Source: Halolamina sp. CBA1230
GTDB taxonomy: Archaea; Halobacteriota; Halobacteria; Halobacteriales; Haloferacaceae
Reading direction: 5' to 3'
DNA length: 64,000 nt
Assembly (NCBI RefSeq): GCF_002025255.2
Contig: NZ_CP054587.1
Span: 2,046,001-2,110,000 of the forward strand
Position numbers and translations under genes: made by a program. The notes below the pieces were generated by a model that saw nothing but the letters and a program-made list of their open reading frames with translations, was not told where the DNA came from and did no database searches. This document shows, one piece after another, positions 26,316 to 34,684 of the stretch; positions within the stretch are counted from its first letter, which is position 1; each line of letters begins with the position of its first letter.

Positions 26316-27653
26316 TTACTCCTCGACTAGCCCCAGGACGGCGTCGACGTCGTCGGCGACCGGCTCGGGGTCGTCGCTCGCGGCGGTCGCGGCCTCGGGG
26401 TCCTTCAGCAGGTGGCCGGTCGTCAGACAGACCACGCGCTCGTCGGCGTCGACCACCTCGCGCTCGCGGAGCTTCCGCAGGCCGGCGATCGAGGCGGCGG
26501 AGGCGGGTTCGACCCCGATCCCCTCGCGGGCGAGGTCGCGCTGGGCCGCGGTGATCGCCTCGTCGTCGACCGCGACGGCAGTCCCGCCGGTCTCTCGGAC
26601 GCCGGGCAGCGCCTTCGGCGCGTTTACGGGCTCGCCGATCCGGATCGCGGTCGCGCGTGTCTCGACCTCCTCCCAGCGTTCGACGCTGTCGGCGCCGTTC
26701 TCGATCGCTTCGACGAACGGGGCCGCGCCCGACGCCTGCACGCCCGTGAGTTTCGGAACCTCCGAGCGTGGGAGCGCGCCCGACTGGACGAGTTCGCGGA
26801 AACACTTGTACAGCGCGGCGGTGTTGCCCGCGTTGCCGACCGGGAGCACGATACGGTCGGGGAAGCCGCCCTCCTCGTCGCGGAAGCGTTCGAGGATCTC
26901 GAGGCCGATCGTCTTCTGGCCCTCCAGCCGGAACGGGTTGAGCGAGTTCAGCAGGTACGCCTCGCCGCGGTTGGCGAGTTCCTGGACGATGTCGAGGCAG
27001 TCGTCGAAGTTCCCGTCGACCTCCAGGATGCGCGCGTCGTGGATCGCGGCCTGGGCCACCTTTCCGGCGGCAACCTTCCCGGCGGGCAGGAGCACCAGCG
27101 TTTCGAGTCCGGCGCGGGCGCCGTAGGCCGCGAGGGCGGCGGAGGTGTTCCCCGTCGACGCGCAGGCGAGGCGGTCGACGCCGACCGCGGCGGCGGCGCC
27201 GACGCCGACGGTCATCCCGCGGTCCTTGAAGCTTCCGGTGGGGTTCATCCCCTCGTGTTTCACCCGGAGGCGATCGACGCCGAGGTCGGCCTCGATCTTC
27301 GGAACTTCGTAGAGGGGGGTGTCGCCTTCGGGGAGGCTGACGCCACAGGGGTCGGCGGCGCCCTGTCGGCCGCCGTCGCCAGAGGGGTTCTCGGCGTCGA
27401 TCGGGCCGGTTCGACCAGTCTCGAACGGCAGCGCGGCGGCGTAGCGCCAGACGCCCTGGCCGGAGAAGTCGTCCCAGTCGGGCAACTCGGCGTAGCGGAC
27501 TTCGAGCAAGCTGCCGCAGTCGTCACAGGCGTAGCGCACCGCCGCGAACGGGGGGTAGGTCTCGCCGCAGTCGATACAGGCCAGCCAGCAGTCAGCGTCG
27601 GCGCCGTCGGGGCGGGTCGGCGCCGGCGCGTCGAGCGAGAGCGCGTCGGTCAT
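26316..27653 (-). CDS. thrC: threonine synthase
   Basis: A 445-residue fold-type II PLP enzyme that converts O-phosphohomoserine to threonine. The N-terminus has a zinc-ribbon-like pair (CIDCGETYPP, CDDCGSLLEV), typical of archaeal ThrC. The PLP lysine is K143 in TGSFKDRG; STGNTSAALAAY and the glycine-rich LPVGNAGNTAALY phosphate loop follow. The C-terminus has CLTTGHLLKDP, as in threonine synthases. A disordered insertion at residues ~80-105 follows the ribbon. No thrA/B genes are nearby. Confidence 0.94.
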   Translation of the reverse strand: MTDALSLDAPAPTRPDGADADCWLACIDCGETYPPFAAVRYACDDCGSLLEVRYAELPDWDDFSGQGVWRYAAALPFETGRTGPIDAENPSGDGGRQGAADPCGVSLPEGDTPLYEVPKIEADLGVDRLRVKHEGMNPTGSFKDRGMTVGVGAAAAVGVDRLACASTGNTSAALAAYGARAGLETLVLLPAGKVAAGKVAQAAIHDARILEVDGNFDDCLDIVQELANRGEAYLLNSLNPFRLEGQKTIGLEILERFRDEEGGFPDRIVLPVGNAGNTAALYKCFRELVQSGALPRSEVPKLTGVQASGAAPFVEAIENGADSVERWEEVETRATAIRIGEPVNAPKALPGVRETGGTAVAVDDEAITAAQRDLAREGIGVEPASAASIAGLRKLREREVVDADERVVCLTTGHLLKDPEAATAASDDPEPVADDVDAVLGLVEE

Positions 27654-27840
27654 CGGGAGCGACTCGGGGCGCGGGGGAGAAAAGTGGGTCGGGGATCGCC
27701 GGGTGGTTCGCGCGGTCGCTCGTGGGAAATGTCGGTTCGTGACCGAGCGCGAAAGCGGTGGACAGCTGCGTCGACGGTGTGTCCCCTGCGAACACGGACT
27801 GCGTGGACTTATGTGGCAGCACAACGTTCGTTCCGGCGAG

Positions 27841-28530
27841 ATGGAGGAGAGCATCGCCGGCTTCAAACGACGCGGCTCGTGGGGCGGCATCGTCGAGCAC
27901 GGCGAGCGGATCTCGCGTGCGCTCCGCGACGCCGGCGTCGACGGCGACGCGTTCGAGGAGTGGGACGAGTGGCGTCCCAAGACCCACGAGACACTCGGCG
28001 AGGACGTGGAGCAGAAAACCGCCGAGCAGGCGAGCATCAAGGAGGGCCCCGGCGAGCGCGAAGGGAAGGAGCCCGAGGACGACATCAAGTCCGCGGGCGA
28101 GAAGCTGACCGAGTCCTACGAGAAAGTCGAGGAGGGGGACAACAACGGCGCGCTGGAGCGCTGGCAGGACTCGATCGACTACGCCACCCGCGCGGCCGAC
28201 TCCGCGAGCCGGAAGGCGATCCGGACCGTCGAGGACACCGTCTACCGGAAGGTGATGACCCAGCTCGCGCCGTACTACTTCGACAACGAGCTGATCAGTG
28301 CCAACATCCAGCGCAGCTCCCGGGGTGACGAGACGGCGTTCGTGTTCGAGGTGAACGTCAACGACGACGAGCTGAAAGAGCAGGTCAGCGAGCGACTGTC
28401 GCAGTACGACGACGAGGTCGACCGCTGGCACGTCGACACCGAGAAGCAGGTCGAGACCGTCGAGGCCGCCGAGGGCGCGGAGTTCTCCTCCCCCGACAAC
28501 GAGGGGGAGTCGAAATCGACGACGAACTAA
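27841..28530 (+). CDS. haloarchaeal helical protein of unknown function (DUF5828-like)
   Basis: A 229-residue acidic soluble protein that starts MEESIAGFKRRGSWGGIVEH and is mostly charged helix (KPEDDIKSAGEKLTESYEKVEEG-type composition), followed by a short alpha-beta segment (YYFDNELISANIQRSSRGDE). No catalytic motif is visible. A TATA-like ACTTATG at 27807-27813 lies 31 nt upstream of ATG 27841, so the mRNA is probably leaderless. I recall the family as restricted to haloarchaea; the DUF number is from memory. The upstream 187 bases (27654-27840) hold nothing else that I can see. Confidence 0.7.
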   Translation: MEESIAGFKRRGSWGGIVEHGERISRALRDAGVDGDAFEEWDEWRPKTHETLGEDVEQKTAEQASIKEGPGEREGKEPEDDIKSAGEKLTESYEKVEEGDNNGALERWQDSIDYATRAADSASRKAIRTVEDTVYRKVMTQLAPYYFDNELISANIQRSSRGDETAFVFEVNVNDDELKEQVSERLSQYDDEVDRWHVDTEKQVETVEAAEGAEFSSPDNEGESKSTTN

Positions 28531-28585
28531 GGTCGCTCACGCCCGACCGGAACCGATTTTCGCCGCTCTCCCGACAGCACCGACG

Positions 28586-29119
28586 ATGGCCGACTGGATC
28601 GAACGCGGCGAACCCGTCGCGGTCGAGACCGTCCTCCGGGAGTGGGTCGAGCGCGAGGCCCGGAAGGACGAGTACCCCGACGCCGACCCGTCGGGCTGGA
28701 GTCGCGAACGCCTCCTGCGCGAACTCACTGACACTTACGAGGAGCCCGCGGAGCCGGTCGTTGACGACCGACTCGACTGGTACGCGGTCGACCTCGCTGG
28801 CGAGGAACTGGGCGAACTGGGGACGTTCCCCGGGTCCGGGTGGGCGTGGCTCTCCGGCGACGGCACCGTCGCGGGTGCGGTCGAACGGCTGGACGACCCC
28901 GCGGTCGCCGTGGACTGCCCGGACGCCGCCGAGACAGTCGCGTGGTTCGCGGCCCACGCCGACCGGGCGTTCGGCGCGGCGGTCGCGTGGCAGCGCGACG
29001 GCGAGTGGCCGCCCCGCCTGCTCGACGGCAACCACCGGGCCTGCGGCGTCCACCGGGCGGCGCGGGACGGGGAGTCGGTCTCGCTCACCGTCCACCTCGG
29101 TCGCTCGACCCCGCCCTGA
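28586..29119 (+). CDS. conserved protein with ParB-like DGNHRA motif
   Basis: A 177-residue acidic protein of unknown function. Near its C-terminus it has [18 protein letters not shown], resembling the DGNHR box of ParB/Srx-like nucleotide-binding domains, but the upstream G-E-R motifs of true ParB proteins are not obvious. The N-terminal half ([20 protein letters not shown]) is helical. It lies 51 bases ahead of the ribosomal protein L39e gene but that gene has its own TATA box. The family is not recognised with confidence. Confidence 0.65.
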   Translation: MADWIERGEPVAVETVLREWVEREARKDEYPDADPSGWSRERLLRELTDTYEEPAEPVVDDRLDWYAVDLAGEELGELGTFPGSGWAWLSGDGTVAGAVERLDDPAVAVDCPDAAETVAWFAAHADRAFGAAVAWQRDGEWPPRLLDGNHRACGVHRAARDGESVSLTVHLGRSTPP

Positions 29120-29137
29120 GCGTCCGGATGGACAGCG

Positions 29138-29169
29138 TTTTACGTCGAGCGAGGGAACTGGCGGGCACT
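29138..29169 (+). promoter_or_regulatory. promoter of the rpl39e-rpl31e-eif6 operon
   Basis: TATA element TTTTACG at 29138-29144 is centred 29 nt before ATG 29170, predicting a leaderless mRNA for L39e and coupled downstream genes. Confidence 0.6.
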
Positions 29170-29322
29170 ATGGGGAAGAAGTCGAAAGCGCAGAAGAAGC
29201 GACTCGGTAAGAAGGAGCGACAGAACTCCCGCGTGCCGGCGTGGGTGATGATGAAGACCGACATGGAAGTCACCCGCAACCCGAAGCGGCGCAACTGGCG
29301 GCGGTCTAACATCGACGAGTAA
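29170..29322 (+). CDS. rpl39e: large-subunit ribosomal protein eL39
   Basis: A 50-residue basic protein ([18 protein letters not shown], later [14 protein letters not shown]) that lines the ribosomal exit tunnel in archaea and eukaryotes. The length and the end motif are standard. Its stop codon overlaps the ATG of the L31e gene by one base (TAATG). It is unusually basic for this acidic proteome, as expected of a deeply buried rRNA-binding protein. Confidence 0.97.
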   Translation: MGKKSKAQKKRLGKKERQNSRVPAWVMMKTDMEVTRNPKRRNWRRSNIDE

Positions 29323-29600
29323 TGAGCGCGAGCGACTTCGAGGAGCGGGTTGTCACCGTCCCGCTGCGAGACGCGAAGAAGGCCCCCAAGCAGGAGCGGG
29401 CCGACGCCGCGATGTCGATCATCACCGAACACCTCGCGACCCAGTTCTCCGTCGAGGAGGAGGAGGTCCGTCTGGACCCGGCCGTCAACGAGACCGTCTG
29501 GGAGCGCGGGCGAAGCAAGCCCCCGAGCTCGATCCGCGTGCGGGCCGCACGGTTCGACGAGGACGGCGAGACGGTCGTCGAAGCCGAGCCGGCGGAGTAA
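29322..29600 (+). CDS. rpl31e: large-subunit ribosomal protein eL31
   Basis: A 92-residue archaeal L31e located at the rim of the exit tunnel, where chaperones and SRP dock. It has VTVPLRDAKKAPKQERADAA at the start and VNETVWERGRSKPPSSIRVR in the middle. The ATG overlaps the L39e stop, and aIF6 follows after six bases, giving the standard archaeal order L39e-L31e-aIF6. Confidence 0.96.
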   Translation: MSASDFEERVVTVPLRDAKKAPKQERADAAMSIITEHLATQFSVEEEEVRLDPAVNETVWERGRSKPPSSIRVRAARFDEDGETVVEAEPAE

Positions 29601-29606
29601 CACGCC

Positions 29607-30272
29607 GTGTTCCGCGCGGCTTTCGCCGGCTCCTCGTACGTCGGGGTGTTCGCGCGAGCGACCGAGGACTGTCTGCTGATCCGCCCCGACGCCGAGGACG
29701 ACGTGATCGAGGGGATGAGCGACGAGCTCGGCGTCGACACCCTGCCGACCACCGTCGCCGGCTCCAACACCGTCGGCGCGCTCTCGGTCGGCAACGAGAA
29801 CGGCCTGCTCGTCTCCGGCCGTGTCACCGAACGCGAGCGCGAGCGCATCGAGTCCGCGATCGACAGCCCCGTCTACGGACTACCGGGAAAGATCAACGCC
29901 GCGGGCAACGTCGTGCTCGCCAACGACAGCGGCGCGTACGTCCATCCGGACCTGACCGACGAACAGGTCGACGTGGTCGCTGAGGCGCTGTCGGTCCCCG
30001 TCGAACGAGGGTCGCTGGGCGACGTGGACACCGTCGGCACCGCCGCGGTCGCGACCAACGAGGGCGTGCTCTGTCAGCCCGACGCCCGCGAAGCCGAACT
30101 CGAGGCGGTCGAGGAGCTGCTCGACGTGTACGCCGACGTGGGCACCATCAACTACGGTGCCCCGCTCGTCGGCTCGGGGCTGGTCGCCAACGACGAGGGG
30201 TACGTCGTCGGCCGCGACACGACCGGGCCGGAGCTGGGTCGGATCGAGGACACGCTCGGTTACTTGGACTGA
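29607..30272 (+). CDS. eif6: translation initiation factor 6 (anti-association factor)
   Basis: A 221-residue aIF6 that binds the large ribosomal subunit and blocks premature joining. The five-fold pseudo-symmetric fold shows as repeated units with a GxxNTVG or GN.VLAND-like turn ([51 protein letters not shown]). The start is GTG 29607 ([15 protein letters not shown]). A CACGGCG/CGCCGTG stem follows the stop at ~30276-30295 and may end the transcript before the L18Ae gene. Confidence 0.95.
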   Translation: MFRAAFAGSSYVGVFARATEDCLLIRPDAEDDVIEGMSDELGVDTLPTTVAGSNTVGALSVGNENGLLVSGRVTERERERIESAIDSPVYGLPGKINAAGNVVLANDSGAYVHPDLTDEQVDVVAEALSVPVERGSLGDVDTVGTAAVATNEGVLCQPDAREAELEAVEELLDVYADVGTINYGAPLVGSGLVANDEGYVVGRDTTGPELGRIEDTLGYLD

Positions 30273-30395
30273 GCCACGGCGATTGACCGCCGTGTCACGC
30301 CCGCGGAGCCCGATGCCGCGGCTCCAAGGGGTTCGACGCCACCGGGGGAGTACCCTTTCGGAAGCTACTTCCCGCTCGCCCGGCCATTCTCGGCT

Positions 30396-30617
30396 ATGAG
30401 TCAGTTTACTGTGAGCGGTACGTTCGAGGCCCGGGACGGGCGCCAGGCCTTCGAGCGGAGCGTCGACGCCGAGAACGAGTCGGTCGCCGAGGAACACGTG
30501 CTCTCGCAGTTCGGCGCGGAGCACAACCTCAAGCGCACGCAGATCGAGGTCAGTGAGGTGCGGAGCACCTCTAGCAGTCGGACGGAGTCCGACGACAACG
30601 AGGTGACCGCCGCATGA
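30396..30617 (+). CDS. rpl18a: large-subunit ribosomal protein eL20 (L18Ae/LX)
   Basis: A 73-residue LX protein of archaeal large subunits. It begins SQFTVSGTFEARDGRQAF and has EEHVLSQFGAEHNLKRTQIEV, the standard core, followed by a Ser/Thr-rich acidic tail. Its stop overlaps the start of the prefoldin alpha gene by ATGA, and ftsY comes next. This rplX-pfdA-ftsY order is widely conserved in archaea and links ribosome, chaperone and targeting functions. Confidence 0.94.
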   Translation: MSQFTVSGTFEARDGRQAFERSVDAENESVAEEHVLSQFGAEHNLKRTQIEVSEVRSTSSSRTESDDNEVTAA

Positions 30618-31078
30618 TGGGCGGAGGCCAGCAGCAGCTCCAGCAGCTCTCCCAGGAGCTCGAGGAGCTCGACGCCGAGATCGAGGAGAAGGAAGCCGAG
30701 ATCGAGGAGTTCCAGGACGAGAAGGCGGGCGTCGACGACGCCATCGAGGCGATCGAGACGCTCGAGAGCGGCTCGACGGTGCAGGTGCCGCTCGGCGGCG
30801 GCGCGTACGTCCGCGCGGAAGTGCAGGACATCGACGAGATCATCGTCGACCTCGGCGGCGGCTACGCGGCCGAGCAGGAGCAGGGCGACGCCATCGACGC
30901 CCTCGAGTCGAAGAAGGACTCGCTCGACGACCGCATCAGCCAGGTGCGCGACGAGATCAACGATCTCGAGGAGGAGAGCGCCGAGCTCGAACAGCGAGCC
31001 CAGCAGATGCAGCAGCAGATGCAGCAGCAGCAGATGCAGCAGATGCAGGACATGCAGGGCGAAGAAGGCGGCGAGTAA
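30614..31078 (+). CDS. pfdA: prefoldin subunit alpha
   Basis: A 154-residue coiled-coil chaperone subunit that, as an alpha2-beta4 hexamer, captures nascent proteins and passes them to the thermosome. Two long helices (residues ~5-50 and ~90-140) flank a central beta hairpin with STVQVPLGGGAYVRAEVQD and VIVDLGGGYAAE. The C-terminus is an unusual run of Gln and Met (repeated QQMQQQ), longer than in most homologues and probably flexible. It overlaps rpl18a and is six bases ahead of ftsY. Confidence 0.95.
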   Translation: MMGGGQQQLQQLSQELEELDAEIEEKEAEIEEFQDEKAGVDDAIEAIETLESGSTVQVPLGGGAYVRAEVQDIDEIIVDLGGGYAAEQEQGDAIDALESKKDSLDDRISQVRDEINDLEEESAELEQRAQQMQQQMQQQQMQQMQDMQGEEGGE

Positions 31079-31084
31079 GGTCCC

Positions 31085-32164
31085 ATGTTCGACGGACTGA
31101 AGGATAAGCTCGGCTCGTTCCGCGACGACGTTGAGGAGGAGGTCGAGGAGAAGGAGGCCGAAGCGCAGGCCGAAGCCGAGGCTGACGCGGAGGCCGAGGC
31201 CGAATCGGCCGACGACGAGCCCTCGACCCCCGCCGCGGCGCCGGAGCGCGAGCCGAGCGACGACGACGACGGCGGCCCCGGCCGGCTGCGCCAGGCCGCC
31301 GCCTTCGCGACCGGGCGGGTGATCATCGAGGAGGAGGACTTAGAGGAGCCGCTCTGGTCGCTGGAGATGGCGCTGCTCGAGAGCGACGTGGAGATGAGCG
31401 TCGCCGAGGAGATTCTCGACACCGTTCGGGAGAAACTGATCGGCGAGAGCCGAAAGCAGGTCGACACCACCGCCGAACTGGTCGAGGAGGCGCTGCACGA
31501 CGCGCTGGTCGACGTGATCTCCGTCGGCCAGTTCGACTTCGAGCAGCGGATCGCCGAGGCCGACAAGCCCGTCACCGTCGTGTTCACGGGCGTCAACGGC
31601 GTCGGCAAGACGACCTCGATCGCCAAGATGAGCGAGTGGCTGGGCGAGCGCGGCTACAGCTCCGTGCTCGCCAACGGCGACACCTACCGCGCCGGCGCCA
31701 GCGAGCAGATCTCCAAACACGCCGAGAACGTCGGCCGGAAGGTGATCGCCCACGAGCAGGGCGGCGACCCCGCCGCCGTCATCTACGACGGCGTCGAGTA
31801 CGCCGAAGCCAACGACGTGGACGTGGTGCTGGGCGACACTGCGGGTCGCCTCCACACCTCCAACGACCTGATGACGCAGTTGGAGAAGATCGACCGCGTG
31901 GTCGACCCCGAGATGACGCTGTTCGTCGACGAGGCCGTCGCCGGACAGGACGCGGTCGAGCGCGCCAAGGAGTTCGACGATGCCGCCGAGATCGACGGCA
32001 CGATCCTGACGAAGGCCGACGCCGACTCCTCCGGCGGCGCCGCGATCTCGATCGCCCACGTCACGGGCAAGCCAGTCCTGTTCCTCGGCACCGGGCAGGG
32101 GTACGACGACCTCCGTGAGTTCGACCCCGAGGCGCTGGTCGACGAGCTGCTCGGCGACGAGTAG
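31085..32164 (+). CDS. ftsY: signal recognition particle receptor FtsY
   Basis: A 359-residue SRP-type GTPase that docks ribosome-SRP complexes at the membrane. An acidic, Ala/Glu-rich N-terminal A region (residues ~15-65) precedes the N domain. The G domain has Walker A GVNGVGKTTS at residue ~169, DTYRAGASEQ, DTAGR and TKADADSSGG. All G motifs are intact. SRP54, its partner, is encoded at 34685. The next gene converges from the other strand after six bases. Confidence 0.96.
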   Translation: MFDGLKDKLGSFRDDVEEEVEEKEAEAQAEAEADAEAEAESADDEPSTPAAAPEREPSDDDDGGPGRLRQAAAFATGRVIIEEEDLEEPLWSLEMALLESDVEMSVAEEILDTVREKLIGESRKQVDTTAELVEEALHDALVDVISVGQFDFEQRIAEADKPVTVVFTGVNGVGKTTSIAKMSEWLGERGYSSVLANGDTYRAGASEQISKHAENVGRKVIAHEQGGDPAAVIYDGVEYAEANDVDVVLGDTAGRLHTSNDLMTQLEKIDRVVDPEMTLFVDEAVAGQDAVERAKEFDDAAEIDGTILTKADADSSGGAAISIAHVTGKPVLFLGTGQGYDDLREFDPEALVDELLGDE

Positions 32165-32170
32165 CCGTTC

Positions 32171-33328
32171 TCAGTTTTCACAGGCGGGACAGGCGATCAG
32201 GTCGTCCCGCCGTTTCACCAGCACCCCGTTGCCCAGCGGCGCGGCCAGCGACACGTCGTCGAGTCGCCAGCGTTCGCTCCCATCGTCGAGAGCGAGCGCG
32301 ACGACGCCGAGCGTATCTCCGGCCGAGACGACCGCGGTGTCGCCGCCGACGACGGGCCGGCCCGCGCTCTCGAAGTCGACCGACCACGTCTTCTCCCCGG
32401 TCTCGGCGCCGAGTCCGTGGATCGTACTCCCGTCCGAGAGGACCAACTGTTCCCCGACCCCCGCGGGTGGCGGGAACGTCGGGCGATCGTCCAGCGTCGG
32501 CGTCGTCCACTGGCGTTCCCCGCTCGCGGCGTCGAGCGCCACCAGTTCCGACTTTGCCGGGACGAACAGCAGCGAGCCGATCCGGGCGGGCGCGCGGAAC
32601 GCGCGCAGGTCCGGCACCGACCAGAGGATCTCACCGTTCGCCCTGTCGAGCGCGTACACGCCACGGTCGCCCGAACTGACGACTGGAACGTACACTCGTT
32701 CGTCGTCGACGGCCGGCGGGTAGGGGATCGCGGGCGCCTCCTCGGGGTCGCCGAACGGCTGGCGCCAGCGCTCTCCTTCCCCGGGAGCGTAGGCGTACGC
32801 GCCATCGGCGTCGCCACCGAACAGGACGTCGTCGGCGGCTCTGGGCATCGTCGGGCGGTTCGCGAGCGAGTAGTGATCCACCTCGTCGCCGCTGTCGAGG
32901 ACGCGGAGGTGGGCGCCATCGGACGTCTGGAAGACGGCCACGGTGTGGCCGTCGGCGAGCACCGGCGGCGCGGCGATCGTCGGGGGGAGTCGCTCGTGGG
33001 CCGTTCGCTCCCCGCTCCGTACGTCGAACTGGCTCCAGAACCCCGCGTCGCCGCTCCGGCCGAGCGCGACGAGGCGGTCGCCGCCGGCGACGACGCCCGC
33101 GAACGCGTCCAGGCCGTCCTCGGGGGCGAGTGTGGTCTCCCAGCGTTCCGCGACGCGTGAGGGGACAGTCAGGTCCGGCAGCGCCGAGGCGTTTGCCGCG
33201 CCGCCGCCGGGATGAGGCCATTCGATACCGTCGGGTTCGACGGGCGTGCAGTCGCCCCCGGCACAGCCGGCGAAGCCGAGCGCCGCGCCGGTGCCGAGCG
33301 CCGCGAGCAGATCGCGTCGGGAGGGCAT
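32171..33328 (-). CDS. PQQ-type beta-propeller lipoprotein
   Basis: A 385-residue exported protein. The N-terminus SRRDLLAALGTGAALGFAGC carries a twin-arginine and a lipobox. The mature protein has repeated WD/PQQ-like blades (RANGEILWSV, AASGERQWTT, AETGEKTWSV, DDGSERWRLD), consistent with a seven- or eight-bladed propeller. A zinc-knuckle-like CPAC at the extreme C-terminus is odd. No PQQ-dehydrogenase active-site signature is visible, so a binding or scaffold role (BamB-like) is more likely than catalysis. I chose ATG 33328, which gives the lipobox; longer frames have no signal. Confidence 0.85.
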   Translation of the reverse strand: MPSRRDLLAALGTGAALGFAGCAGGDCTPVEPDGIEWPHPGGGAANASALPDLTVPSRVAERWETTLAPEDGLDAFAGVVAGGDRLVALGRSGDAGFWSQFDVRSGERTAHERLPPTIAAPPVLADGHTVAVFQTSDGAHLRVLDSGDEVDHYSLANRPTMPRAADDVLFGGDADGAYAYAPGEGERWRQPFGDPEEAPAIPYPPAVDDERVYVPVVSSGDRGVYALDRANGEILWSVPDLRAFRAPARIGSLLFVPAKSELVALDAASGERQWTTPTLDDRPTFPPPAGVGEQLVLSDGSTIHGLGAETGEKTWSVDFESAGRPVVGGDTAVVSAGDTLGVVALALDDGSERWRLDDVSLAAPLGNGVLVKRRDDLIACPACEN

Positions 33329-33406
33329 TCGCTCCCTGTTCGGTGCGGGGGCACTTGGCCGCTCCGGCGCGGGACGGTTTTCCGTCGGGACGCCCAACCT
33401 CGACCC

Positions 33407-33928
33407 ATGCCCACCGTCGTCGCGTTCGAGACCGAGGCAGGCGCCGTGCTCGCGGCCGACCGACTGGTCGTGGAGAACGACCGTGTCAGCAGCAAGAACG
33501 CCGAGCGGATCGCCGCGTTCGGCGACTGCGGCGCGGCGGCCGTCGCCGACCCCGACCAGTTCCGGCGCGAACTCGACGGGGAGCGCCGGGCGTACGGCGC
33601 CGACCACGACACGGACCCGGGGATCGAGGCGTTCGTCCGGATGGCCACGAACGTCGCTACGGCGGTCGGCACCGACGCCGCCGTGACCGCGCGCGACGAC
33701 GACGGCCGCGCGCGAGTCCGAGCGGTGTACGCCGACGGGAGCGTCATCGCCGACTCGCCGGTCGCGCTCGGGACGGGTGCGGAGTTGGCGTTCGGGCGGC
33801 TGGAGGCCGGCGTCCCCGAGGATCCCGCCGAGGCCGAGTCGTTCGCGCGGGAGGTGATCGAGGGCGTCGCCGAGCGCGATACGCGGACGGGCGACGAGGC
33901 CGACGTCTGGACGCTCGCGAACGCATAA
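33407..33928 (+). CDS. compact proteasome-beta-like (Ntn-hydrolase) protein
   Basis: A 173-residue protein that aligns by eye with the haloarchaeal proteasome beta subunit: TVVAFETEAGAVLAADR then VSSKNAERIAAFG then LGTGAELAFGRLEAG. Counting the first Thr (residue 3) as Thr1, Asp16 and Lys28 fall where I recall the catalytic Asp and Lys of PsmB. Only two residues precede Thr1, so there is essentially no propeptide. It is shorter than true beta subunits (about 200 mature residues) because several loops are reduced. A functional Thr protease, a degenerate structural relative or a different Ntn hydrolase are all possible. No other proteasome gene is close. Confidence 0.65.
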   Translation: MPTVVAFETEAGAVLAADRLVVENDRVSSKNAERIAAFGDCGAAAVADPDQFRRELDGERRAYGADHDTDPGIEAFVRMATNVATAVGTDAAVTARDDDGRARVRAVYADGSVIADSPVALGTGAELAFGRLEAGVPEDPAEAESFAREVIEGVAERDTRTGDEADVWTLANA

Positions 33929-33970
33929 GCCATCCGAAACGTAGTTAGCTGGCTGACTGTTCTTGTCGGT

Positions 33971-34606
33971 ATGGACGACCACGCGCAGTTGAACCGACGG
34001 GACGTGTTACGGGCGGGCGCCGGTCTCGGCGTCGTCGGCGCCGCCGGCTGTCTCGACGCACCTGCACCGGCGCCGCTGTTCGCCGAGAGCTTCGAGGACG
34101 GCCTCGACTGGGAGACGGCGGCCCACATCGGCCCCGAGGAGGAGCTGTCGGAGTTCGAGTGGGCGATCGACCGCTCCGACGCCCAGGCCGCGGAGGGCGA
34201 GTGGAGTCTCTCGGCGTTCACCGAGGGCGACCACGACGACGGCACCGCGTGGGCGACGACCGATGTCGATCCGGGCGATGCCGACGCCTTCGAGGTATCC
34301 TTCGAGGCGTGGAGCGAGTCGGAGTCGTTCAACGTCCTGCGGAACGTCGTCGCCTCCCTCGGTCCCGAGGCGCCCGAGAACGAGGAAGACTTCCCCGATC
34401 CGGGCCAGAACTCCTCGAACGTCGACGGCGCACTCTACGGCGGCCTGCGCGAACCGCTGCATCTGGCCGAGGGCTGGCGGGAGTACAGCTTCACGTGGGA
34501 GCCCGACTCGGTGCCTGAGACGCTCTCGCTCGCCCTCGGCGTCACCGTGATCTGGGAGGCCGACGCGACGCACTACCTCGATTCGGTGACCGTCGAACCG
34601 TTGTAG
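33971..34606 (+). CDS. Tat-exported lipoprotein with jelly-roll-like domain
   Basis: A 211-residue protein. NRRDVLRAGAGLGVVGAAGC is a twin-arginine signal and lipobox. The mature part has FAESFEDGLDWET near its start and YSFTWEPDSVPETLSLALGVTVIWE near its end, the usual pattern of beta-sandwich carbohydrate- or surface-binding domains (an opening F.E.F.DGL, closing strands with W). It has no catalytic residues I can recognise. It stands alone, 42 bases after the proteasome-like gene. Confidence 0.72.
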   Translation: MDDHAQLNRRDVLRAGAGLGVVGAAGCLDAPAPAPLFAESFEDGLDWETAAHIGPEEELSEFEWAIDRSDAQAAEGEWSLSAFTEGDHDDGTAWATTDVDPGDADAFEVSFEAWSESESFNVLRNVVASLGPEAPENEEDFPDPGQNSSNVDGALYGGLREPLHLAEGWREYSFTWEPDSVPETLSLALGVTVIWEADATHYLDSVTVEPL

Positions 34607-34653
34607 CGGCGGGGTCAGGGCGCCTGGGTCGACGCCACTGGGACGGACAAGCG

Positions 34654-34684
34654 TTTATGGGTCCACCGTCAAGGATGGGGTAAG
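34654..34684 (+). promoter_or_regulatory. SRP54 gene promoter (leaderless)
   Basis: TATA-like TTTATGG (34654-34660) is centred 28 nt before ATG 34685, giving a predicted leaderless transcript. Confidence 0.55.
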
